Below, piece after piece: positions 1 through 7,605 of a stretch of 14,975 nt of DNA. Under the pieces are notes generated by a model. The model was not told the DNA's origin. It did not search any database and worked only from the letters and a program-made list of their open reading frames with translations. Source of the stretch: Candidatus Cloacimonadota bacterium (lineage in GTDB: Bacteria > Cloacimonadota > Cloacimonadia > JGIOTU-2). How positions within the stretch are numbered: the first letter of the stretch is position 1; each line of letters begins with the position of its first letter. The position numbers and the translations under genes were made by a program. The DNA is taken from NCBI GenBank assembly GCA_021158425.1, contig JAGGUR010000018.1, positions 1 through 14,975 on the forward strand. The letters are read 5' to 3'.

Positions 1-129
1 ATTGCATCAATACTCTTTTATTTCCTGCAGGCACCAGATGTAGCAATGGCTGAAGCATCTATTGGAGCGGCATTGGTCACTGCTATATTTGTTATAGCAA
101 TCAGACGAACAGAAAGGCATGAAGAATGA
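1..129 (+). CDS. MbhD/MbxD-like antiporter subunit (DUF4040), C-terminal fragment
   Basis: Frame 1 is open from the window edge to the TGA at 127-129 and gives the last 42 residues of a membrane protein. The motif APDVAMAEASIGAAL is typical of the DUF4040/MbhD family and of the matching part of MrpA in Mrp-type Na+/H+ antiporters. A hydrophobic helix follows, then a short charged tail (RRTERHEE). In Mbh and Mbx complexes this subunit sits in the ion-translocating membrane arm beside the E, F and G subunits, which follow here in that order. Its stop overlaps the next start as ATGA, implying translational coupling. The true start lies upstream of the window. Family assignment is firm for so short a piece; the choice between MbxD, MbhD and an MrpA C-terminal piece rests on context. 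Confidence 0.8.
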   Translation: MASILFYFLQAPDVAMAEASIGAALVTAIFVIAIRRTERHEE

Positions 130-809
130 GAAAAATTATCGGTATTATCTTATTGATTATTATTTGTTGGGGAATTATTTTAGCCCTATATAAAATCCCT
201 TTTGGAATACCAAAAACAAAAGTTGGCGAATATTATATAGATAAAGGAAGGGAGGAAACAGGAGCCGCAAATGTTGTAACTTCAGTGGTTCTCAATTATC
301 GTGGTTTTGATACTCTTGGCGAGGTGACAGTTCTTTTTATTGCAGCAATTGGATTGGGCGCTGCTTTGGCGACCCTTAAGAAAAAGGAAAAAAGGAAAAT
401 TGAACCTTCAAGTTTAATATTGCGTACCGGTTGCCGATTTTTATTTCCTCTAATACTCCTTTTTGGAGCATACATTTTTATTCACGGGCATCTAACTCCT
501 GGTGGAGGTTTTCAAGGAGGTGCCATTATCGCCTCAGCATTTATTCTCGTTTATTTGGGATGTCGGGGAAGAAGAATAAGTGAAGTAAGCAGTAAAACTA
601 CTGAATCTCTGGGTGGATTGATTTTTGTCATAATAGGATTAGTTGGTTTAGCCGTTGGTGGGCATTATTTTCTATCCAATTTCCTTCCAAAAGGAGAATT
701 AAATACTTTGTTCAGTGCAGGCATAATTCCGATAATATATATAGCCATTGGATTTAAGGTAGGTTCAGAATTAGCCGGGGTTATTGATAACTTAATGGAG
801 GAAAGTTAA
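126..809 (+). CDS. MbhE-MnhB fusion, membrane antiporter module subunit (MbxF-like)
   Basis: This 227-residue membrane protein appears to join two Mrp/Mbh modules. Residues 1-85 resemble MbhE (the MrpA C-terminal part), with an N-terminal helix and the sequence NVVTSVVLNYRGFDTLGE near residues 49-66. Residues 95-220 are an MnhB/MbhF-like domain with HGHLTPGGGFQGG at 120-132, the family signature, and about four helices. It should form part of the small-subunit Na+/H+-translocating module of the membrane arm. The start overlaps the previous stop by 4 nt, and the stop overlaps the next start as TAATG. A join between E-type and B/F-type domains fits the recalled MBX layout, where no separate E gene is listed. 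The domain identities are secure; the exact letter name is inferred from gene order. Confidence 0.85.
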   Translation: MRKIIGIILLIIICWGIILALYKIPFGIPKTKVGEYYIDKGREETGAANVVTSVVLNYRGFDTLGEVTVLFIAAIGLGAALATLKKKEKRKIEPSSLILRTGCRFLFPLILLFGAYIFIHGHLTPGGGFQGGAIIASAFILVYLGCRGRRISEVSSKTTESLGGLIFVIIGLVGLAVGGHYFLSNFLPKGELNTLFSAGIIPIIYIAIGFKVGSELAGVIDNLMEES

Positions 810-1168
810 TGGATTTTCTGTCTAATAATATTTATTATATTGGTGCCTTTGGGCTGATATTTATAGGACTTTTTATTATTTTAGTCAAACATAATCTAAT
901 CAAAGTAATAATTGGAATAAGCATTCTGGAGACAGGGGTAAATCTGTTCCTCATCGCTGTGGGTTATATCAGCAAAGGGACAGCCCCTATATTTTCCAGA
1001 CCAGGACTCAATGCTAAGAATATGGTTGACCCTGTTCCACAGGCATTGGTGCTAACTGCTATTGTTATTGGAGTGGCGGTTCTAGCTCTGGCTCTCTCTT
1101 TGGCAATAAGATTATACAAACATTATGGAACCCTTGATTTGCGAAAGATAAAGGAGCAAAGATGGTAA
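809..1168 (+). CDS. mbxG: MnhC/NuoK-like antiporter subunit (MbxG-like)
   Basis: The 119-residue product has three hydrophobic helices and the usual length of MnhC/NuoK proteins. The segment ILVKHNLIKVIIGISILETG (25-44) matches the conserved NuoK/MnhC core, including a buried Glu (E42). DPVPQALVLTAIVIGVAV in the third helix is a signature of the MnhC branch rather than of NuoK of true complex I. It is a small ion-channel-like subunit of the membrane arm. Its ATG overlaps the preceding stop (TAATG). The stop at 1166-1168 is followed directly by AT-rich repeat sequence of the inserted four-helix-bundle cassette, so coupling to the next antiporter gene is broken here. Confidence 0.9.
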   Translation: MDFLSNNIYYIGAFGLIFIGLFIILVKHNLIKVIIGISILETGVNLFLIAVGYISKGTAPIFSRPGLNAKNMVDPVPQALVLTAIVIGVAVLALALSLAIRLYKHYGTLDLRKIKEQRW

Positions 1169-1214
1169 AAAATCTCAAAACGAATGACAAATCTCAAAAA
1201 AACAAATTTCAAAT

Positions 1215-1223
1215 AAATTACAA
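1215..1223. repeat. Left arm of cassette inverted repeat
   Basis: AAATTACAA is the exact reverse complement of TTGTAATTT at 1621-1629. The last base is also the A of the start codon of the four-helix-bundle gene, so the arm lies directly against the coding region. In such an AT-rich stretch a 9-bp match alone is weak; the shared AAATCTCA words further out support it. Confidence 0.4.
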
Positions 1224-1591
1224 TGACCAATAGTCAAAATTCTAAACCAGTATATGATCTTGAGGAAAGGACATTTCGATTTGCGAAAAATGTAAGGATT
1301 TTTTTGAAAACATTACCAAGCACAATGGCCAATATTGAAGATGGCAAGCAATTGATTAGGTCTTCTGGTTCAATAGGAGCCAATTATAGAGAAGCAAATG
1401 AAGCATTAAGTAAAAAAGACTTTTTAATGAGAGTTAAGATAAGTCGCAAAGAAGCGAAGGAGAGTATTTATTGGCTTAGATTAATCTATGAAACTAATAA
1501 TCTTAGAAATTCCGCTGAGGCTAAAAGTCTTTTACAAGAAGCTGATGAGTTGAAAAAAATACTTTCTTCAATAGTAGAAAAATCAAAATAA
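1223..1591 (+). CDS. Four-helix-bundle protein (23S rRNA intervening-sequence protein family)
   Basis: This 122-residue, mostly helical, soluble protein belongs to the four-helix-bundle family first known from 23S rRNA intervening sequences (S23P, TIGR02436). Recognisable features are an N-terminal helix with TFRFAKNVRIFLKTLP, the turn RSSGSIGANYREA at 46-58, and SRKEAKESIYWLRLI at 74-88, where KEAKES and YWL are family hallmarks. Length is normal. Its biochemical role is not established. Relatives include the Avd accessory proteins of diversity-generating retroelements, but no reverse transcriptase or variable repeat is visible here. It lies between two subunit genes of one complex and has no plausible link to that complex. 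No good ribosome-binding site precedes the ATG. It is best read as a passenger of a small mobile element. Confidence 0.85.
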   Translation: MTNSQNSKPVYDLEERTFRFAKNVRIFLKTLPSTMANIEDGKQLIRSSGSIGANYREANEALSKKDFLMRVKISRKEAKESIYWLRLIYETNNLRNSAEAKSLLQEADELKKILSSIVEKSK

Positions 1592-1620
1592 TGATTTTTT
1601 CTTATTTTGTATGTTATTAT

Positions 1621-1629
1621 TTGTAATTT
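1621..1629. repeat. Right arm of cassette inverted repeat
   Basis: TTGTAATTT pairs with AAATTACAA at 1215-1223 and runs straight into TGAGATTT (1629-1636), the inverse of AAATCTCA on the left. From here to 1738 there is only AT-rich non-coding sequence, ending in a weak ribosome-binding site (AGGAT, 1726-1730) for the next gene. Confidence 0.4.
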
Positions 1630-1738
1630 GAGATTTATTTTTAATTTGGATTTTATAATTTGGATATTTAAAAATAAAAATGGCATCATGGACATACAAG
1701 AATCAACATAGGACCGATAAAAAATAGGATATTAGAAA

Positions 1739-3235
1739 ATGAATGAATTAGGTTTATTATCTAACGGGGTAAACCCTGTTCTTCTAATTGTTGTTCCTCT
1801 TGCACTTGCTTTTGCAGTGCCCTTAATAGGTTTTATTTCAAAAAAAATTATAAAATATATTCCGGTTCTTGCTTTCCTTTTTAATCTTATTATTGCAATA
1901 CTTTTAATACCTAAAGTTTTGCATCAACCAATAATTGTTAAAATTGGCGGTTTTCAGCCACCATTCGGTATCAACCTATATGTGGGAACCGTAGGTATTT
2001 TATTTTCTACTTTGATAGCTCTAGCAGGATTTTTGGTTTCCATCTACGCATTAAACTATATTAAAGAGGGTCCAAAAGAAAAATATCATATACTTTATCT
2101 TCTTCTTCTAACTGGAGCAACAGGTGTAGTTCTTACAGGTGATATATTCAATCTATTCGTCTTTTTTGAAATCCTTTGTATTTCGTCTTATGCTCTGGTA
2201 GCTTATTTTGGGAATAGGGCAGGAATTGAATCTTCAATAAAATATCTAATTCAAGGCTCGGTTGGGTCAAGTCTTCTTTTAATAGGAATTGGTCTACTTT
2301 ACGGACAATTTGGCACTCTTAATATGGCAGACATTGCTAATCAAATTCAATCAGCGAGTTCTCCCTCTATATTTGTTCCAATGGTGCTGATGATAACAGG
2401 TCTCGGAGTTGAAGCAGCCATATTCCCACTTAATGCCTGGCTGCCTGATGCACATTCCTCAGCACCTTCATCTATTAGTGCTATCCTTTCTGGAATTGCT
2501 ATTGAAGTGGGACTTTATGCTGTAATTCGTGTTCTGTTTACGATATTTGGCGCTTCAAACTTCTTGATGTTTTTTGTTTTCTTAGGCGTATTAACACTTC
2601 TAATCGGAGAAATGTCTGCATTCAGTCAGAAAAATATAAAAAGAATGTTGGCTTACTCCAGTATTGGTCAAATAGGCTTAATTGTTTTTGCCGTCTCACT
2701 TAATACACAATATGGCGTAAGTGCCGGACTTTTTCAGATGATAAGTCATACTCTCGGCAAAGGATTATTGTTTTTAGCAGCGGGTTATATGATTTATAGA
2801 ACGGCATCTATGGATATTTCTTCTTTTGAAGGTATAGGTAAAAAAATGCCTTATACATCATTGGCTTTTACAATCGGTACATTTTCACTTATAGGTTTAC
2901 CACCATTTATTGGATTCCCAAGTAAATTTATGATTATAAAAGCTGCTCTTGCCAAAGAGGGGATACTATTTACTGTTCTTGTCGGGCTTGTTCTTTTGGG
3001 AACTGTTATTGAAGGTGCTTATTTTTTCCGAGTTGTGCAGGTAATTTATTTTAAGAAAGGAAATGGGAATCAGGAAAGGAAAGAAGCTCCTATCACCGGT
3101 TTAATTCCAATGTTTATATTTGCACTCTTAATAATATTTATTGGAATTTATCCAAATTTTATAATCAAAATTTTGAATTCAGCGGCTTCAGAGCTTCTTA
3201 ATAAAATAGATTACATAAGGAGTGTTTTAGGATGA
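1739..3235 (+). CDS. mbxH: Antiporter-like proton/sodium-conducting subunit (MrpD/NuoN-like, MbxH-like)
   Basis: This 498-residue polytopic protein of the NuoL/M/N-MrpA/D family has about 14 helices and forms an ion-translocating unit of the membrane arm. Landmarks are LTGDIFNLFVFFEIL with the conserved TM5 glutamate E144, FPLNAWLPDAHSSAPS (229-244), a SHTLGK helix near 336-341, and GFPSK with K396 in the TM12 region. The lysines usual in TM7 and TM8 of the family appear as E225 (GLGVEAAIF) and E256 (SGIAIEVGLY). AGGAT at 1726-1730 lies 8 nt before the ATG and supports this start. The stop overlaps the next ATG by 4 nt. The family is certain. The H label comes from order and from the presence of a second such subunit next door, a trait of MBX-type complexes. 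Confidence 0.9.
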   Translation: MNELGLLSNGVNPVLLIVVPLALAFAVPLIGFISKKIIKYIPVLAFLFNLIIAILLIPKVLHQPIIVKIGGFQPPFGINLYVGTVGILFSTLIALAGFLVSIYALNYIKEGPKEKYHILYLLLLTGATGVVLTGDIFNLFVFFEILCISSYALVAYFGNRAGIESSIKYLIQGSVGSSLLLIGIGLLYGQFGTLNMADIANQIQSASSPSIFVPMVLMITGLGVEAAIFPLNAWLPDAHSSAPSSISAILSGIAIEVGLYAVIRVLFTIFGASNFLMFFVFLGVLTLLIGEMSAFSQKNIKRMLAYSSIGQIGLIVFAVSLNTQYGVSAGLFQMISHTLGKGLLFLAAGYMIYRTASMDISSFEGIGKKMPYTSLAFTIGTFSLIGLPPFIGFPSKFMIIKAALAKEGILFTVLVGLVLLGTVIEGAYFFRVVQVIYFKKGNGNQERKEAPITGLIPMFIFALLIIFIGIYPNFIIKILNSAASELLNKIDYIRSVLG

Positions 3236-5088
3236 GTTTGGAGTTATTGATAATAGTTGCTTTTGGTGGTGCATTTCTCACTTATTTTTTAGGCAAGATT
3301 TCATCTAAACTTAGGAATAGTTTTGCCGTACTCAATGCATTGGCGTTGGTCGTGATAATTGCTTGTTTATATGGTCAAACTATGGAGAAATCATTCTATT
3401 TTGGCTTCTTTAGTTTACCACTCATCCTGAGAAATAATGTGCTTTCCTGGTTTTTTGCCATTGCCATTTCTGTCTTAGGAGCTCTTTCGGTTATCTTTTC
3501 ATTAAGTTATATGAGGAACAGAGAAAGAACAGATTTCTACTATCTAATGATGCTTTTAGTCAATGCAGCAATGCTGGGTATTGTTTTTTCTGGTGATTTA
3601 ATTTCCTTTTTTATCTTTTGGGAAATTATGAGCTGGTCTACCTGTATATTAATCAGTTACAACAGAGGTCCAGCTTTAGCTGCTGGAATGAAATATATCA
3701 TTATGTCTATTATCGGTTCTATGGCAATGCTTGTGGGAATGTTATCTCTCTATACAACTTATGGAACGCTGAATATCGCAACACTTTCTACATTGGTTGC
3801 TTCTTCTTCTCATGGATATCTTTTATTTCTCTTGATTATTTTTGGAATTACTTTTGGCATTAAGAATGCTGTAATGCCCCTGCATACCTGGTTACCCGAT
3901 GCTTATGCAGAGGCGCCTTCGCCATTTACTGCTGTGCTTTCAGGCATGCTCACCCGAATGGGTATTTATGGCTTTCTTTTGATAATGTATGTAATAGTTG
4001 GAGCAGGAGCCACTCTTCATTTGGGTCATGGATTTTTTACTTTTAATAATATTCTTGCATGGTTAGGTGCGATTACAATAGTTATTCCAACATTTATTGC
4101 TATGCTTCAAAACGATGCAAAAAAACTTCTTGCCTGGCATGGAATTGGACAAGGCGGATATATGATTTTAGGAATTGCCTTTGGAACAAGCCTTGGTATG
4201 GCAGGAGGTATATTCCATACTCTTAATCATGCAATATATATATCTCTTCTTTTTATGAGCGTGGCAGCAATTCAGTATAGGACTGGGGGCGTGCGTGATT
4301 TAAATTCATTAGGTGGTTTAATTAAAAAAATGCCCATTGCCTTTATTGGTGGCCTATTGGGGATTTGTGGATTAATTGGTATACCATTAACAAATGGATT
4401 TGTCTCAAAATGGTTAATCTATAAAACGTTAATTTTAAATGGGGCTCCATTTTTAGCTTTTGCTGCATTGATTGGTACATGGGGGACTATCCTGTCTGTT
4501 TACAAGTTCTTGCACAATATATTTCTAGGACAGCTTCCGGAAAAATATAAAAATATACAAAAGTCGCCTTTTAGTATGCGATTACCCATTATTGTTTTAT
4601 CTTTTGCAATTCTTTTATTTGGTATTCTTCCTGGAATCCCTTTAAAAGTAATTAATGCTATTGACGTTTCTTTAGGTTTCAAATCCCTGAATGTCACATT
4701 GTGGGGAATTGCTTCAGATTCCGGCACATTAAATACTATAAACATTTTTGCTGTGGTTTTAGTTTTTGGTGTAATCATTTGGTTACTTTTTAAAGCAGGT
4801 AGAAAAGCTCCAAAAGTTGACCAATATGATAATTATGCAGCAGGTGCAGCAATTCCAAAGGGTAAATATCATTATACTGTTGATTACTATAACCCTTTTT
4901 ATAGGATGGCTACCCCATATTTAAAAGATTTTGTTGATGTATTTTACATGAAAATAGCAAAGTGGACTCAGAACCTTTGCAACACTGTGCGACGGATTTA
5001 TACAGGATATGTTGGTAATTATGTAATGTATATTGTGCTATTTATGGCATTTCTGATTTTAATACAATTAAAATGGAGTGTATTCTAA
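3232..5088 (+). CDS. Second antiporter-like subunit (NuoL/MrpD-like, MbxH'-like)
   Basis: This 618-residue membrane protein is a second NuoL/M/N-type ion-translocating subunit. It keeps the usual charged residues: E131 in FFIFWEIMSW (TM5), K211 in GIKNAVMPLHTWLPDA (TM7), R242 in MLTRMGIYG (TM8, normally Lys) and K393 in GFVSKW (TM12). The C-terminal third is longer than in MrpD, with extra helices near 500-520 and 600-615 separated by a hydrophilic stretch (about 523-580). That recalls the lateral extension of NuoL, although the long horizontal helix is not obvious here. It overlaps the previous gene as ATGA and the following NuoH-like gene as TAATG. Two adjacent antiporter subunits followed by M-J-K-L fit the MBX/MBS layout better than Mbh, which has one. 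Confidence 0.88.
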   Translation: MSLELLIIVAFGGAFLTYFLGKISSKLRNSFAVLNALALVVIIACLYGQTMEKSFYFGFFSLPLILRNNVLSWFFAIAISVLGALSVIFSLSYMRNRERTDFYYLMMLLVNAAMLGIVFSGDLISFFIFWEIMSWSTCILISYNRGPALAAGMKYIIMSIIGSMAMLVGMLSLYTTYGTLNIATLSTLVASSSHGYLLFLLIIFGITFGIKNAVMPLHTWLPDAYAEAPSPFTAVLSGMLTRMGIYGFLLIMYVIVGAGATLHLGHGFFTFNNILAWLGAITIVIPTFIAMLQNDAKKLLAWHGIGQGGYMILGIAFGTSLGMAGGIFHTLNHAIYISLLFMSVAAIQYRTGGVRDLNSLGGLIKKMPIAFIGGLLGICGLIGIPLTNGFVSKWLIYKTLILNGAPFLAFAALIGTWGTILSVYKFLHNIFLGQLPEKYKNIQKSPFSMRLPIIVLSFAILLFGILPGIPLKVINAIDVSLGFKSLNVTLWGIASDSGTLNTINIFAVVLVFGVIIWLLFKAGRKAPKVDQYDNYAAGAAIPKGKYHYTVDYYNPFYRMATPYLKDFVDVFYMKIAKWTQNLCNTVRRIYTGYVGNYVMYIVLFMAFLILIQLKWSVF

Positions 5089-6023
5089 TGCAAATTTGGG
5101 GAATTATTCTATCACCGCTTTTAGCTTTGGTTGTTGGGATATTTTTTCTAGGATTATCAAGAAAAATAATGGCAAGAATCCATTGGCGTTATGGGCCACC
5201 TATTACTCAACCCGTTATAGATATAATTAAGTTGTTCAGCCAGAAAAGTATAAGCCACGGAACAATATTCGATCTTGGATTAATTCTTTCATTAGCAGGG
5301 TCTTTTGTTGTTATTTTATTTCTTCCATTAGGACAAATGTGTCCATTAAGTTCCGGAGGTTTATTGGCAATATTGTATCTTATGCTATTAGCTCCTTTAG
5401 GTATAGCCTTAAGCAGTGGCGAAGCAGCTAATCCTAATTCCAGTATTGGAATATCAAGAAAATTTCTTCTTGCTCTTGGGTATGAGGTGCCCTTACTTTT
5501 TATCCTTCTTGCAGTTATGACGCATTATAATACTATTTCATTAGTGGAAATAGTAAGAATACAATCAACTACAGGATGGTCTTTTGGCTCTTTACCTTTG
5601 TTGTTATCAGGAATTGCTTACTTTCTGATACTTCCGGCTATATTAGGAATCAGACCTTTTGAAATTGCTGGTGCAGGTCAGGAAATTTCTTCAGGAGCAA
5701 ATGCCGAATTTGGGGGCAAATTTTTAGCTTTTTCTACTATACAACATGCTTTACACGAATTTATTGGTATTTCTCTTTTTGTAAATTTGTTTCTCGGAGG
5801 ATGGAGTCTGTTTGGAATTTTGGAACCCATCACAAATACAGTATGGGGTGTTATTCTGGGTATAATCGTCTTCTTAATAAAAATGCTAATAGTATTTATT
5901 TTAGGACTTTTTATAAATGCTGTGTTCCCTCGTTTTAGAATTGAGCAAGCGATTAAATATTTATGGAAATGGCCTACATTATTCGCCTTTATAGGGTTGA
6001 TAGTTGTAGTTTTGGTGAAATGA
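5088..6023 (+). CDS. mbxM: NuoH-like membrane anchor subunit (MbxM-like)
   Basis: This membrane subunit links the antiporter arm to the peripheral redox arm. I take the ATG at 5088, which overlaps the previous stop as TAATG and has GGAG 9 nt upstream, giving 311 residues; an in-frame ATG at 5073 would add five. There are about eight helices. The first cytoplasmic loop has SRKIMARIHWRYGPP (24-38), matching the ERK...RGP region of NuoH. The later conserved acidic loop reads RPFEIAGAGQEI (189-200), where NuoH and EchB proteins normally have PFD-PEAE-E, so two glutamates are glycine (G195, G197). The second NuoH-like protein at 13275 keeps both. The family is secure; M is assigned from order. Confidence 0.88.
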   Translation: MQIWGIILSPLLALVVGIFFLGLSRKIMARIHWRYGPPITQPVIDIIKLFSQKSISHGTIFDLGLILSLAGSFVVILFLPLGQMCPLSSGGLLAILYLMLLAPLGIALSSGEAANPNSSIGISRKFLLALGYEVPLLFILLAVMTHYNTISLVEIVRIQSTTGWSFGSLPLLLSGIAYFLILPAILGIRPFEIAGAGQEISSGANAEFGGKFLAFSTIQHALHEFIGISLFVNLFLGGWSLFGILEPITNTVWGVILGIIVFLIKMLIVFILGLFINAVFPRFRIEQAIKYLWKWPTLFAFIGLIVVVLVK

Positions 6024-6028
6024 TTGAA

Positions 6029-6057
6029 CAGCGAATGGGAGAATAATCTGTTCGCTG
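6029..6057. repeat. Short inverted repeat in the M/J gap
   Basis: CAGCGAA (6029-6035) and TTCGCTG (6051-6057) form a 7-bp perfect stem with a 15-nt loop in the 75-bp spacer after the NuoH-like gene. No T-run follows, so it is not a standard terminator. The rest of the spacer reads ACCGAACGGAGTGAGG just before the next ATG and supplies its ribosome-binding site. Confidence 0.4.
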
Positions 6058-6098
6058 GTTATTTGTAACTGTTTACTAACCGAACGGAGTGAGGTTTA

Positions 6099-6656
6099 AT
6101 GGATAGAAATCAACTTAAAAAATGGTTTGAATCTCCAGCAAAAATGGGGCATAAGTATTCCCTTCATGTTGTATATTTTTGTACTGGATGTGGAATTATT
6201 GAAATACCACCTTCAATAACAGCCAGGTGGGATGCTGAAAGATTCGGAGTAATTCCTGTGGCTACCCCAAGACAGGCAAACCTTTTCCTTATTACAGGAT
6301 ATGTTTCAGTAAAAACTTTAAAAGCAGTTATCCGCACATACGAACAGATGCCAGAGCCAAAATTTACTGTAGGTTTTGGCTCCTGCCCAATAAATGGTGG
6401 GATGTATTGGGATTCATATAATACAATAAAGCATTTGGATAAATATATTCCTATTGATGGATGGATCGCTGGTTGTATGCCAAGACCCGAAGCTATCTTT
6501 ATTGCCGTAACTCATCTTTGGACATTGATTGATAAAGAGATGGCAGACGGTTATAAAAAATACAAGGAAAACTATAGATATTACAGAGCAAATCAGGAAC
6601 AACTATATGGTAAATTAGACTGGCCACCATTATTTTCAGAGGAAGATAAGAAATGA
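6099..6656 (+). CDS. mbxJ: NuoB-like [4Fe-4S] subunit (MbxJ-like)
   Basis: This 185-residue peripheral-arm subunit is of the NuoB/small-hydrogenase type and carries the proximal [4Fe-4S] cluster. The four ligands are visible: C28 and C31 in YFCTGCGIIEIPP, C96 in GFGSCPINGG, and C126 in GCMPRPEA. The CTGCGIIEIPP form differs from the adjacent Cys-Cys of canonical NuoB and from the CNNCDIEIL motif of the second copy at 14211. The C-terminal tail (from about 150) is charged and longer than in EchC-type proteins. GAGTGAGG (6087-6094) ends 4 nt before the ATG. The stop overlaps the next gene by ATGA. It should receive electrons from the NuoI-like fusion and sit at the interface with the NuoD- and NuoH-like subunits. 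Confidence 0.9.
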   Translation: MDRNQLKKWFESPAKMGHKYSLHVVYFCTGCGIIEIPPSITARWDAERFGVIPVATPRQANLFLITGYVSVKTLKAVIRTYEQMPEPKFTVGFGSCPINGGMYWDSYNTIKHLDKYIPIDGWIAGCMPRPEAIFIAVTHLWTLIDKEMADGYKKYKENYRYYRANQEQLYGKLDWPPLFSEEDKK

Positions 6657-7165
6657 AATCACTTAAGAAAAAACTTGAATCCTCATTCAGCGACATTAAA
6701 ATAAATATTACTGACGATAGTAGAATAACTGTAAATATTAAAAAAGATGCAGTCGTTTCCATTTTAAATTTTCTTAAGAACCTGGGATATGAGCATTTGG
6801 CTCTAATATCCTGTATTGACTGGATAGAAGAGAATGAATTTGAACTTGTCTATATTCTTTCTGCCTATATGGAGAAAGACCAGGAATATAATGAGAAAGA
6901 AAAGAAAACTATTTTAGTCAAAACGAGGATTTCCAGAGAGGAATCAAAATTTATAACAGTGATAAATATTTTTGAAAATGCCGAGCCTTATGAACGGGAA
7001 TTACATGAACTTTTTGGGATAAATTTTGAGGGACATCCGCGATTGACGCCACTTTTCCTGGAAAGGGACTATAAAATACCTCCTTTCAGAAAAGATTTTG
7101 ATACAAGAAAATATGTAAAAGATGTCTTTGATAAAATTCCTTCCATTGAAGAAAGGAAGAAATGA
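6653..7165 (+). CDS. mbxK: NuoC-like subunit (MbxK-like)
   Basis: This 170-residue soluble subunit belongs to the NuoC/30-kDa family of the peripheral arm. The signature is near the C-terminus: ERELHELFGINFEGHPRL (114-131), then PPFRKDFD (143-150), matching the E-R-E-x-x-D-x-F-G-I...GHP...P-x-R-K-D pattern. It has no cofactor of its own and packs against the NuoD-like subunit. It overlaps the preceding gene by 4 nt. Its stop (7163-7165) overlaps the start of the GxxExxY gene by 4 nt, and an inverted repeat of that cassette begins right after the stop. The cassette therefore appears to have entered exactly at the end of this gene, separating it from its NuoD-like partner at 7763. Confidence 0.9.
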   Translation: MKSLKKKLESSFSDIKINITDDSRITVNIKKDAVVSILNFLKNLGYEHLALISCIDWIEENEFELVYILSAYMEKDQEYNEKEKKTILVKTRISREESKFITVINIFENAEPYERELHELFGINFEGHPRLTPLFLERDYKIPPFRKDFDTRKYVKDVFDKIPSIEERKK

Positions 7166-7605
7166 AAACCACTGAGAACACCCCGGTGGAAGGAAAAGAA
7201 AAGAATGATTCCACGGGGCAGGCTGAATACACAGAAGAGAAATATCCTCATTCTGAAATAACAAGCAGAATAATTAAATGTGCTATTGAGGTTCACAAGG
7301 TGTTAGGTCCAGGCTTTATGGAAAGTATATATGAAAAGGCTCTGATTTACGAGATGAGGCAAGACGGCTTAAAAGTTGATGCTCAGGTACTGGTTCCGAT
7401 AGTCTATAAAGGAAATAATGTAGGAGAGCATAGATTAGATTTACTCGTGGAAGATGCTGTAATAGTTGAGAATAAAACAGTAAAGGAGTTCAATGAAGTT
7501 CATCAAGCACAGGTTTTGTCTTATCTTAAAGCTACAGGTAAAAGGATTGGACTTTTGCTAAATTTTGCTAAAACGAAGTTAGAGATAAAAAGAATTATAT
7601 TGTGA
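7162..7605 (+). CDS. GxxExxY family protein (PD-(D/E)XK-like)
   Basis: The 147-residue product contains the name-giving motif as G51-FM-E54-SI-Y57 in GPGFMESIYEKALIYEM, preceded by ITSRIIKCAIEVHKVL. RLDLLVEDAVIVENKTVK (91-108) carries D93, E103 and K105, arranged like a PD-(D/E)XK nuclease core, and QAQVLSYLKATG (116-127) follows. GxxExxY proteins (TIGR04256) are widespread in environmental bacteria and their role is not settled; a nuclease-like fold is inferred. The first 30 or so residues (TTENTPVEGKEKNDSTGQ) are low-complexity and encoded by the flanking repeat, so the true start could be the in-frame GTG at 7186. The gene interrupts the K-L pair of a conserved complex and looks like a passenger. 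Confidence 0.85.
   Translation: MKTTENTPVEGKEKNDSTGQAEYTEEKYPHSEITSRIIKCAIEVHKVLGPGFMESIYEKALIYEMRQDGLKVDAQVLVPIVYKGNNVGEHRLDLLVEDAVIVENKTVKEFNEVHQAQVLSYLKATGKRIGLLLNFAKTKLEIKRIIL

Larger units (their letters stand above)
1170..1680 (+). mobile_element. Probable four-helix-bundle cassette inserted between antiporter genes
   Basis: A block of about 0.5 kb separates two genes that belong together (MbxG-like and MbxH-like). It contains one small gene and has AT-rich flanks made of shared words in opposite orientation. On the left, AAATCTCA occurs twice (1170-1177, 1189-1196) and AAATTACAA is at 1215-1223. On the right, the reverse complements TTGTAATTT (1621-1629) and TGAGATTT (1629-1636) occur next to each other, followed by related TTGGATTTT words. 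The outer limits are approximate. Four-helix-bundle (S23P-like) genes are known inside 23S rRNA intervening sequences and scattered through candidate-phylum genomes; calling this a mobile cassette is inference from position and flanks. Confidence 0.45.

Noticed and set aside
1223-1591. Avd protein of a diversity-generating retroelement
   Set aside because: The fold family fits, but no reverse transcriptase, template repeat or variable repeat is present nearby.
5073-5087. ATG at 5073 as start of the NuoH-like gene
   Set aside because: It adds only MECIL ahead of the conserved start. The ATG at 5088 has GGAG at the right distance and the same TAATG overlap as another junction here.
1739-5088. 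NuoN/NuoL of canonical complex I
   Set aside because: Neighbouring MnhB-, MnhC- and MbhD-type subunits and the absence of NuoA, NuoJ, NuoE, NuoF and NuoG place these with Mrp-linked MBX/Mbh-type complexes.
6029-6060. Rho-independent terminator after the NuoH-like gene
   Set aside because: The 7-bp stem has a 15-nt loop and no T-run, and the next gene belongs to the same complex.
6414-7296. Minus-strand reading frames opposite the NuoB- and NuoC-like genes
   Set aside because: They lie wholly opposite strongly supported genes, have no motifs or ribosome-binding sites, and overlap each other in different frames.
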